From contig CAJXXJ010000271.1 of NCBI GenBank assembly GCA_913062745.1, forward strand, positions 1 through 5,838: a stretch of DNA of 5,838 nt, given 5' to 3'. This DNA is from an uncultured Phaeodactylibacter sp. GTDB taxonomy: Bacteria > Bacteroidota > Bacteroidia > Chitinophagales > Saprospiraceae. Each line of letters opens with the position of its first letter. Within the stretch, counting starts at the first letter, position 1. The notes beneath the pieces were generated by a model, which saw only the letters and a program-made list of their open reading frames with translations, did not search any database and had not been told where the DNA came from. Shown here piece by piece: positions 1-5,838 of the stretch. The position numbers and the translations under genes were made by a program.

Positions 1-12
1 CTCTATAAAAAG

Positions 13-606
13 TTACGTAACTCCGAAACGGATATCGAAAGCCGAGCGGAAGTCATTCTCCGGAAGCAGCGCATTGTAAAGCACATAGATATCAGCACCT
101 AAAAGGCCACCAATGGATTGGTTGATACCAGCACCAATGAAGCCATTGCTGCGAAGCCTGCGTACCGTTGGGATTTGGTTATCGCTGTTGACCGGGCCAT
201 TGGTCGGCCATTCTTCATTATCTGCGCCGTATTCCAGGTGTATGAAAAAATCGCCGAATACTTTATAGCGGGTGAAAGCCCCAATACCGTAATTGACGAG
301 ATTGGCCTTGGCAACAAAGGGGCCCAGGTTCTCCCGGTAGTTGATGTAAAGCAATGAAAAACGGGGCCCTACAGACCACTCTTTTGTGATTTTGTATCCC
401 ACCATGGGGGAAATGCCAGTTTCAAAACGGCTGGCTCCATTGATACCGCCGAACCAAAGTGTGAATCCGCCACCGTACCACAATCGGTGCGTGAAGCCCT
501 GGCTTTCGTCAAAGTATTTGTCAACATTTTCATCCTGCTGAGCAGACATAGCAGCCGGCAGCAGCAGTAGCGGAAAGGCAATAATCAGAAGCCGGAATAA
601 TTTCAT
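13..606 (-). CDS. Small secreted/outer-membrane beta-barrel-like protein, function unknown
   Basis: This gene encodes about 197 residues. The chosen start (ATG complement at 604-606) gives a textbook signal peptide: MK, then a long Leu/Ile/Phe core, then AMSA before QQDE, with cleavage likely after residue 22. An in-frame ATG at 637-639 would add 11 residues ahead of the signal peptide and is less likely. The mature part is rich in alternating aromatic and small residues (LWYGGGFTLWFGG, SPMVGYKITKEWSVGPRFSLLY, YGIGAFTRYKVFGDFFIHLEYG, GFIGAGINQSIGGLLGADIYVLYNALL), which reads as amphipathic beta strands of a small outer-membrane barrel. The pattern of a GG-start strand, then SPxVGY, then a second barrel half resembles uncharacterised Bacteroidota barrel proteins; that likeness is from memory. 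The protein ends IRFGVT rather than with the usual terminal Phe. It is transcribed away from the protease gene, across a 385-base gap. No enzymatic motif is visible. Confidence is high that it is a gene and moderate that it is a barrel. Confidence 0.85.
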   Translation of the reverse strand: MKLFRLLIIAFPLLLLPAAMSAQQDENVDKYFDESQGFTHRLWYGGGFTLWFGGINGASRFETGISPMVGYKITKEWSVGPRFSLLYINYRENLGPFVAKANLVNYGIGAFTRYKVFGDFFIHLEYGADNEEWPTNGPVNSDNQIPTVRRLRSNGFIGAGINQSIGGLLGADIYVLYNALLPENDFRSAFDIRFGVT

Positions 607-757
607 AATCTGGAAAATTTTAGGGAAAATATGTAACATATTATTAAAGTAATATAACCTATTCGACGCTTATCCGTATACAGTATAAGGCCGGTTATGG
701 GGTTTGGACCTTCTGCAGGAAGCAACCGAATAGCCGGTATATAACGCATAAATCCTT

Positions 758-776
758 CATTTGGATGCCCCAAATG
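758..776. repeat. Short inverted repeat CATTTGG-N5-CCAAATG
   Basis: A perfect 7-bp inverted repeat with a 5-base spacer lies about 55 bases upstream of the candidate -33 element of the rightward promoter. It could be a binding site for a dimeric regulator or a small hairpin. With a 7-bp arm it could also be chance. No T tract follows it, so it is not a typical terminator. Confidence 0.35.
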
Positions 777-830
777 GATGTTTACCCCCACCTGATACGC
801 TAAATAGCCGACGAATCACCGGATGAGGCT

Positions 831-859
831 TTGCACTTTTGCGAGAACTACTATTTTTG
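831..859 (+). promoter_or_regulatory. Candidate Bacteroidota-type promoter for the metalloprotease gene
   Basis: TTG at 831-833 and TATTTTTG at 852-859 match the -33 (TTG) and -7 (TAnnTTTG) elements known for the primary sigma factor of Bacteroidota. The spacer is 18 bases, within the usual range. Transcription would start near 864-867 and leave a leader of about 125 bases before the ATG at 992. The match is exact and the orientation is right, but the motif is short and AT-rich, so a chance match is possible. Confidence 0.5.
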
Positions 860-991
860 CCATACTGCAAAATTTACGCAGCCTCCTCCCTATTTAACTA
901 CAGCCTGTTGGCAAAACGCCCCAAATACCATCTTTGCTACTGTCAGCAGGCAGAATAGCAGCAACTTACGGACCTGAAAATTCATGTTTAC

Positions 992-3900
992 ATGTTTAGA
1001 CTGTTTACCCTGTTTTTCGTTGTTTGTTTCCCCTTATTTTCCTACAGCCAGTCTTCTTTCCATTTTACTGCGCAGAACCGCAACTCAGCTGTGCTCGATG
1101 AGCACTTTACAGCCTATTCTCTGTACGCGGGTGATCCTGCTGAGATGGAAGACTACCTGCAGCAGCAGGGTGGAGTCGGAACGCTGCAGTTAAGCTTCGG
1201 CCGGCAAATACAGTGGCCAATGGCCCTGCAGGCCCGCGAGTTGCGGATGGATGATTTCCAGCTCGTAGTGGCCGGGCCCGGCGGCAGGGAGGTATACCCC
1301 CGGGGCGCTACGCCTACCTATCAGGGCGAGCTTACCGATGCACCCGGCAGCCGCGTGAGCCTGACGGTGGCAGAGGATTTTCTGTTTGGTTTTGTCAAAA
1401 CAGATGAAGGCACCATCTATTTCGAGCCTGCTCATTATTTAGACGAAAGTCTGCCCACCGGGCTGTATGTGGTGTACCGGCAAACGGACGTGATCCCAAA
1501 AGACCATGTCTGCGGCACCGATGACGAAGGGCACGAGCACCACGATCGCCGTCCGGCATCAGAGTCTACCCGTATGATGCAGTGCTACGGCGTGCCTATG
1601 GGGCTGGCTGCTGACTACGACCTCTTTGATCAGTACGGTTCGGAATCCGCCACACAGAATTTTATGCTCGGCGTACTCAATAATGTACAGACCAACTACG
1701 ATGATGAATTTGAAGATGAAATAGAATTCCAGGTGCAGGGGTTCTTTATTTCGACCTGCCCCTCCTGCGACCCCTGGACGTCTTCGAACGATGCCGGAGC
1801 TTTGCTGAACAGCTTCGCCAACTGGGGCGAAAGCGGCGGTTTTGGTTTTTCCTACAGCCTGGCGACCCTCTGGACCAACCGTAACCTGGCAGGGTCCACC
1901 ATTGGAGTAGCCTATCTCGGAGGGCTTTGCTCTTTCAACAAGTATAACGTTTGCCAGCGCTTTACGCTCAGTGCGGCACAGCTGCGCGTACTGCAGGCGC
2001 ACGAGATCGGGCATAACTTTAACGCCGTGCACGATGCCGGCGGCTCCAACTTTATCATGGCCCCTTCCGTCAATACCAGCAATCAATGGTCCAACAACTC
2101 GGTAAATGATATCGATGCTTTTGTGGACTTCAGGGCCGGCCAGCCAGGTTGCTTTGGCCCGTGCGGAGGTGTGTCCGCTCAGCCGCCGGTCGCTGCGATC
2201 AGCGCACCGGTTACCGAGGCTTGCCCCGGCAGTTTCCTGCAGTTTATTGATGAGTCGGAAAACCAGCCTACCTCCTGGCAGTGGACTTTCCAGGGCGGCA
2301 TCCCCAGCTCCTCCACCGAGCAAAACCCGACGGTACAATATCCCAACCCGGGCGGGTATGTTGTTTCGCTCACCGTAAGCAACGCAGCCGGTACAGATAT
2401 CACTGTGCTGAATCAGGAAATACAAATCAGCCAAACCAACAACAGCACGAAGTACCTCTTTTACGAAACCTTCGAAAATGGCCTGACCAACTGGCAGGTC
2501 GTCAATCCGGACAACGGCATCACCTGGGATACCCGGGAAGTGGGCGGCAATCCCCACGGCAACACGGCAGCCTTCATGGATAACTACAATTATTCGTCTG
2601 GTGGCCAGACGGATGCTATTGTGTCCCCACCCATCAACCTGTCTCAGGAAAGCAACGCCCGCCTGTTTATCGATTACGCCTACGCCCGCTACAATACCTT
2701 TAATGCAGACCGCATGCGGGTGCTGATCTCTACCGACGGCGGCAGTACCTTCCCCGATGAAGTGTTCGTGGCTGAAGAAAACGGCGGCGGCAACTTTGCT
2801 ACCGCTCCGGATCAGACCTCTGAGTTTACCCCGTCTGTGCCCAATGACTGGTGCTTCGGCGGCGGCTTCGGCGCCAATTGTATCAATATCGACCTCAGTG
2901 GTTACTTCGGAGAGCCGGATGTGCGGATACGTATTGAGAATATTTCCGACTTTGGCAATAACCTCTACCTCGACAAGGTCTGGGTCACCTCGGATTGTAT
3001 TTCGGTAACGCCTCCGGTGGCCGACTTCTCCGCTGATGCGAATGGAGGGTGCGCGGTGCTGGAAGTCAACTTCTTCGACCTTTCTGTGGGAGAAGTGGAC
3101 TCCTGGAACTGGATTTTCCCCGGTGGCGCCCCCAATCAGTCGAGCCAGCAGTTCCCCACTGTACTCTACAGCGAGCCCGGGCTCTACCCGGTTACCCTGC
3201 AGGTTACCAACGTAGCCGGGACTGACGTCAAGACCCGCGAAGGGTTCATATTTGTGGAAGGCGAGCCCAACGCTGATTTCGTATTTGATGTAGACGAACA
3301 AGAGGTGTCTTTTACCAACCTGACCGATAACTACCTGGAACTGGATTGGGATTTCGGAGACGGCAACGGCAGTACCGAGAACAACCCAACCCACACCTAT
3401 GATGAAGGCGGCACTTATGACGTTACGCTGGTCGCAGAAAATGACTGCGGAACGGATACGCTCATCAAAGAAGTAACGATTGAAGCTAGTCTGCAGGCAG
3501 CCTTTTCGGCAGATAACACGCAGGGCTGCCCCGGCCTGGAAGTTAACTTTTCAGACACTACTGTTGATGCGGTTGCCAGTCGGCTCTGGGCCTTCGAAGG
3601 GGGGACACCCGAATCCAGTACAGCAGAAAACCCGGTAGTCATTTACAGCCAGCCCGGCTCCTACGACGTACAGCTCATCGTCACCGACAGTACCGGCCTG
3701 ACGGATACCTTGCTCAAGGAAGACTATATCGTAATAGACAGCCTGCCGGAAGCCGGCTTTACCTTTCAGAACGACCAGGGCAGCACCGTGGTCAGCTACA
3801 CCAATACCTCCCTGCGGGCAGACAGTTTGCGCTGGTACTTTACCGCCGACAGCAGCAGTACGGAGGAAAACCCGGTCTATGATTATCAGGAAGACGGCAT

Positions 3901-5838
3901 CTATACCACGGAGCTCATTGCTTACGGCAACTGCAGTAATGACACCACCACGCAGGAGGTTACCATCGTCACGCCTCCGGTGGCGGATTTTGGCGCGGAC
4001 TGGCTTTCCGGCTGCGGCCCTATTCTGATGCAAATGGTCAACTACTCCTCTGCTAATGCGACTGACTTCAGCTGGACCATAGAAGGGGGGATGCCGAATG
4101 TGACCAACGATCAGGACCCGCTTGTGATGTTTGACACGGCCGGGGTTTACGAAGTAATACTAATCGCCAGCAATGCGGCCGGCGCTGATACCAGCGTCCA
4201 AATGATAGAAGTTGACGGCCTGCCGGACGCTGCATTTGAGGTGCAGGATACGATTGGGAGTGCCATGATTCAGACGCAGAATAACTCGAACTACGCCTTT
4301 ACCTTCGAGTGGGACTTTGGCGACGGCAACAGCAGTACTGCTACACAGCCGGCGCATACGTACGAAGCAGACGGCGTCTACACCATACGCCTGGTTGCCT
4401 TCAATGACTGCGGAAGCGATACCACCTTCCAAAGTGTGACCATCGTTACGCCGCCGGTAGCCAGCTTTGTGCTGCCCGCCGATACCGGATGTGTTCCCTT
4501 TACCTTTATGCCACAGGACAGCTCTTCGGATAACGTAACTGCCTGGCAGTGGTCTGCCCCGGGAGCAGCACCGGATAGCTCAGATGTGCAGTCGCCCACT
4601 TTTACTTATGATTCGGTGGGTACGTACACCATTGTTTTAGAAGTTTCCAATGCCGCTGGCAGCAGTACCGCTTCCGCAAACGTGGTGGTCATCGATGAGC
4701 CCGTGGCAGACTTTGTGGCCAATACCACACTGGGCAGCCCTACTGTACAGATGACCAACAGTTCGCAGGGAGCCGTAGCCTACAGCTGGGACTTTGGCGA
4801 CGGCAGCAGCAGCAACGCCAAACAGCCCATGCACACCTACGAAGCAGATGGTATTTACACCATTACGCTTATCGCTAACAACATCTGCGGCAGTGATACC
4901 ACGAGCCGGGAGGTGACCATCACCACTGCTCCCACCGCCGCTTTCAGCGCAGATGTGACAGCGGGTTGTATACCTTTCACCGTACAGCTTACCGATGAGT
5001 CCAGCGATAATGTGGAAAGCTGGAGCTGGCAGGCTGAGGGCTCGGAGGAAGGCAGCTCGGACGCCCAAAACCCAAGTTTCACCTACACCACTGCCGGCAA
5101 TTACACGATCTACCTCACGGTGAGCAATGCGGCCGGCAGCAGCACAGACAGCCTTGGCATACAGGTGGGCGCGCCGCCCGTGGCCGCATTTGTGGCCAAT
5201 GACACCCTCGGCAGCTTGTGGGTCAGCTTCCAGAGCCTTGCGGAAAATGCAGACAGCATCCGCTGGCACTTCGGGGATGGCACCACAGGCACAGCGGATA
5301 CCTTTACCAAAGATTACGGGGAGGACGGTACTTACGAAGCCATGCTCATCGCCTACAATAATTGTGGTACCGACACAGCCACGCAAACGCTGGAGCTCCA
5401 ATCTGCTCCGCAGGCCGGCTTTACCGCTACCCCTGCCACAGGCTGCGCCCCGTTGCAGGTCAGTATTACCAACGAATCTTCTGACAACACCACTTCCTGG
5501 TCCTACGTCGCGCCGGGGGCTTCCCCGCCCGTTGCTTCAGGGCCAGAGCCTGAGTTTGTATACACCACACCGGGCATTTATACCATTACCCAGCAGGTGA
5601 GTAACGGTGCCGGTGCTGATACCGACACGCTGCACATCACCGTCCTGGCAGAGCCACGGGCTGCCTTCACGGCGGAAGTGCCGCTGGGTACTGCCGCATT
5701 GATGCTGACCAACGAAAGCACTGATGCTGATAGCTTCTTCTGGGGCTTCGGAGACGGCAACAGCAGCACCGACAGCCTGCCGCAGCATACCTACACGGAG
5801 GACGGAAGCTACGAGATCACACTAGTGGCCAGTAACAG
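992..5838 (+). CDS. Giant secreted M12B-like zinc metalloprotease with PKD-domain array (3' end outside window)
   Basis: The frame is open from ATG 992 through the window edge: 1615 complete codons and no stop. An in-frame TAG at 956-958 and no other in-frame ATG after it fix the start; the ATG at 984 is out of frame. Residues 1-20 are a signal peptide (MFRLFTLFFVVCFPLFSYSQ). Residues ~21-193 are propeptide-like, with a possible cysteine switch at Cys174 (HVCGTD) and a His/Asp/Arg-rich linker after it. Residues ~194-392 form the protease domain, with a GVAYLGGLC segment, the zinc motif HEIGHNFNAVHD (337-348: His337, His341, His347 ligands; Glu338 catalytic) and Met356 (FIMAPS) as the Met-turn. 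Residues 398-480 are PKD1, 488-669 a jelly-roll-like domain, and 674-1615 hold PKD2 to PKD13, the last one cut by the edge. It probably cleaves extracellular protein; the substrate is unknown. This architecture is typical of type IX secretion substrates, whose C-terminal sorting domain would lie beyond the window. The PKD part is acidic and very poor in Lys/Arg. Confidence 0.93.
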   Translation, partial: MFRLFTLFFVVCFPLFSYSQSSFHFTAQNRNSAVLDEHFTAYSLYAGDPAEMEDYLQQQGGVGTLQLSFGRQIQWPMALQARELRMDDFQLVVAGPGGREVYPRGATPTYQGELTDAPGSRVSLTVAEDFLFGFVKTDEGTIYFEPAHYLDESLPTGLYVVYRQTDVIPKDHVCGTDDEGHEHHDRRPASESTRMMQCYGVPMGLAADYDLFDQYGSESATQNFMLGVLNNVQTNYDDEFEDEIEFQVQGFFISTCPSCDPWTSSNDAGALLNSFANWGESGGFGFSYSLATLWTNRNLAGSTIGVAYLGGLCSFNKYNVCQRFTLSAAQLRVLQAHEIGHNFNAVHDAGGSNFIMAPSVNTSNQWSNNSVNDIDAFVDFRAGQPGCFGPCGGVSAQPPVAAISAPVTEACPGSFLQFIDESENQPTSWQWTFQGGIPSSSTEQNPTVQYPNPGGYVVSLTVSNAAGTDITVLNQEIQISQTNNSTKYLFYETFENGLTNWQVVNPDNGITWDTREVGGNPHGNTAAFMDNYNYSSGGQTDAIVSPPINLSQESNARLFIDYAYARYNTFNADRMRVLISTDGGSTFPDEVFVAEENGGGNFATAPDQTSEFTPSVPNDWCFGGGFGANCINIDLSGYFGEPDVRIRIENISDFGNNLYLDKVWVTSDCISVTPPVADFSADANGGCAVLEVNFFDLSVGEVDSWNWIFPGGAPNQSSQQFPTVLYSEPGLYPVTLQVTNVAGTDVKTREGFIFVEGEPNADFVFDVDEQEVSFTNLTDNYLELDWDFGDGNGSTENNPTHTYDEGGTYDVTLVAENDCGTDTLIKEVTIEASLQAAFSADNTQGCPGLEVNFSDTTVDAVASRLWAFEGGTPESSTAENPVVIYSQPGSYDVQLIVTDSTGLTDTLLKEDYIVIDSLPEAGFTFQNDQGSTVVSYTNTSLRADSLRWYFTADSSSTEENPVYDYQEDGIYTTELIAYGNCSNDTTTQEVTIVTPPVADFGADWLSGCGPILMQMVNYSSANATDFSWTIEGGMPNVTNDQDPLVMFDTAGVYEVILIASNAAGADTSVQMIEVDGLPDAAFEVQDTIGSAMIQTQNNSNYAFTFEWDFGDGNSSTATQPAHTYEADGVYTIRLVAFNDCGSDTTFQSVTIVTPPVASFVLPADTGCVPFTFMPQDSSSDNVTAWQWSAPGAAPDSSDVQSPTFTYDSVGTYTIVLEVSNAAGSSTASANVVVIDEPVADFVANTTLGSPTVQMTNSSQGAVAYSWDFGDGSSSNAKQPMHTYEADGIYTITLIANNICGSDTTSREVTITTAPTAAFSADVTAGCIPFTVQLTDESSDNVESWSWQAEGSEEGSSDAQNPSFTYTTAGNYTIYLTVSNAAGSSTDSLGIQVGAPPVAAFVANDTLGSLWVSFQSLAENADSIRWHFGDGTTGTADTFTKDYGEDGTYEAMLIAYNNCGTDTATQTLELQSAPQAGFTATPATGCAPLQVSITNESSDNTTSWSYVAPGASPPVASGPEPEFVYTTPGIYTITQQVSNGAGADTDTLHITVLAEPRAAFTAEVPLGTAALMLTNESTDADSFFWGFGDGNSSTDSLPQHTYTEDGSYEITLVASN
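1571..2167 (+). other. M12B (reprolysin/ADAM-like) catalytic domain within the protease gene
   Basis: This segment encodes residues ~194-392. It begins near RMMQCYGVPMG, a likely first strand of the mature enzyme, and continues with a helix-like stretch (NFMLGVLNNVQTNYDDEF). GVAYLGGLCSFNKYNVC comes before the active site, as in other members of the family. HExxHxxxxxHD at 337-348 is the metzincin zinc site; the Asp after the third His is the mark of the reprolysin/ADAM group. The Met-turn follows only eight residues later, in DAGGSNFIMAPS, a short loop. Cysteines at 198, 256, 259, 313, 321, 387 and 391 could form disulfides. All key residues are present, so the enzyme should be active. Confidence 0.88.
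2453..2998 (+). other. Jelly-roll-like domain (choice-of-anchor J / MAM-like) between PKD1 and PKD2
   Basis: This segment encodes residues ~488-669. It opens with YLFYETFENGLTNWQVVN and continues with AAFMDNYNY, a DAIVSPPINLS strand, RMRVLISTDGG and an RIRIENISDFGNNLYLDKVWV close. That order (FEN..W start, 'SP.I.LS', 'V.ISTDGG', 'N.LYLD.V.V' end) is the pattern of choice-of-anchor J / cleaved-adhesin / MAM-like beta-sandwich domains in secreted Bacteroidota proteins. Cys621, Cys630 and Cys669 lie in it. Its usual role is carbohydrate or protein binding on surfaces; the ligand here is not evident. The family name is from pattern memory. Confidence 0.65.
3011..5838 (+). repeat. Tandem PKD-domain array built of alternating A-B dyads (12 domains, last one partial)
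   Basis: Twelve consecutive PKD (Ig-like) domains are coded here. Type A starts are at 3011, 3488, 3974, 4451, 4928 and 5405; type B starts are at 3263, 3749, 4226, 4700, 5174 and 5654. The dyad period is 477 bases (486 for the second). Type A has GC-x-P-like early Cys, a W-x-W core without FGDG, and a SNAAG-like last turn. Type B has WDFGDG (WYFTAD in PKD5), HTYEADGxYT-like strands and a late N-x-C-G-x-D. The copies are diverged at the DNA level, including synonymous sites, so they are not recent duplications. PKD1 (2183-2431) is an isolated type A copy. PKD domains typically act as spacers or bind polymeric substrates. Confidence 0.88.

Larger units (their letters stand above)
607..991. other. 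Divergent intergenic region
   Basis: This 385-base stretch separates two head-to-head genes and is more AT-rich than the coding DNA to its right. No open frame here has a signal peptide, domain or coding-like composition. It should hold both promoters and both 5' leaders. Only the rightward promoter candidate (831-859) is convincing. A short inverted repeat lies at 758-776. No tRNA, terminator-like GC hairpin with a T tract, or mobile-element end is seen. Neither start codon has a GGAGG-like ribosome binding site, as is usual in Bacteroidota. Confidence 0.7.

Noticed and set aside
644..651. TACTTTAA on the minus strand as a -7 element for the beta-barrel gene
   Set aside because: The last base differs from TAnnTTTG and no TTG lies at the right distance upstream, so it is too weak to call.
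603..791. Minus-strand 62-codon frame in the intergenic gap
   Set aside because: It runs into the start of the beta-barrel gene in another frame, has no signal peptide or domain, and lies in AT-rich intergenic DNA.
984..1193. Short plus-strand frame starting at ATG 984
   Set aside because: It overlaps the start of the protease gene in another frame, ends after 69 codons and has no recognisable features; ATG 992 opens the long frame with a signal peptide.
1559..3394. 611-codon open frame on the minus strand
   Set aside because: It is in exact codon register opposite the protease gene and stays open because the sense gene rarely uses TTA, CTA and TCA codons. Its translation has no signal, domain or membrane pattern.
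4637..5401. 254-codon open frame on the minus strand
   Set aside because: Same register and same cause as the longer antisense frame; it mirrors the PKD repeats and shows no protein features of its own.
3011..5838. Regular repeats as a CRISPR array or DNA satellite
   Set aside because: The periodicity is at the protein level (477 bases, codon-aligned) and the copies differ at many synonymous positions; there are no short identical repeats with unique spacers.
5654..5838. Possible truncation of the protease gene
   Set aside because: The frame is simply cut by the window edge in the middle of PKD13; no stop or frameshift is seen.

Overview
The window looks like a chromosomal segment from a Bacteroidota bacterium, possibly of the Saprospiria type; the phylum is well supported and the lineage is a guess. 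The evidence is a large secreted protease with tandem PKD domains, a small outer-membrane beta-barrel gene of a style common in this phylum, no Shine-Dalgarno sequence before either start, and a perfect TAnnTTTG Bacteroidota -7 promoter element in the intergenic gap.

Layout. Positions 13-606 (minus strand) hold a complete gene for a ~197-residue secreted or outer-membrane protein, probably a small beta-barrel of unknown function. Positions 607-991 are a divergent intergenic region with no credible gene; it holds a good promoter candidate for the rightward gene (831-859) and a short inverted repeat (758-776). From 992 to the right edge runs one uninterrupted plus-strand reading frame of 1615 codons that is cut off by the window end. 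It encodes a giant secreted metalloprotease, in order: signal peptide, propeptide with a possible cysteine switch, M12B-like (reprolysin/ADAM-type) zinc protease domain with HEIGHNFNAVHD and a following Met residue, one PKD domain, a jelly-roll-like (choice-of-anchor J/MAM-like) domain, then at least twelve more PKD domains.

The most interesting structure is inside the PKD array. The domains are not equivalent copies: they alternate strictly between a longer type A (~83 aa, one early Cys, SNAAG-like ending, no FGDG) and a shorter type B (~75 aa, usually FGDG, one late Cys in N-x-C-G/S-x-D). The unit of duplication is therefore an A-B dyad of 159 aa (477 nt; one dyad is 162 aa). The A cysteine and the B cysteine of the same dyad lie 132 residues apart in four of five complete dyads (135 in the other). 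This suggests an inter-domain disulfide that locks each pair, and it predicts a Cys codon just past the window edge at 5840-5842.

How the parts may work together: the protease is probably exported by Sec and then moved across the outer membrane, most likely by the type IX secretion system, whose C-terminal signal would lie beyond the window. The PKD array would act as a long acidic stalk or substrate-binding arm. Nothing links the beta-barrel gene to the protease beyond their head-to-head arrangement.
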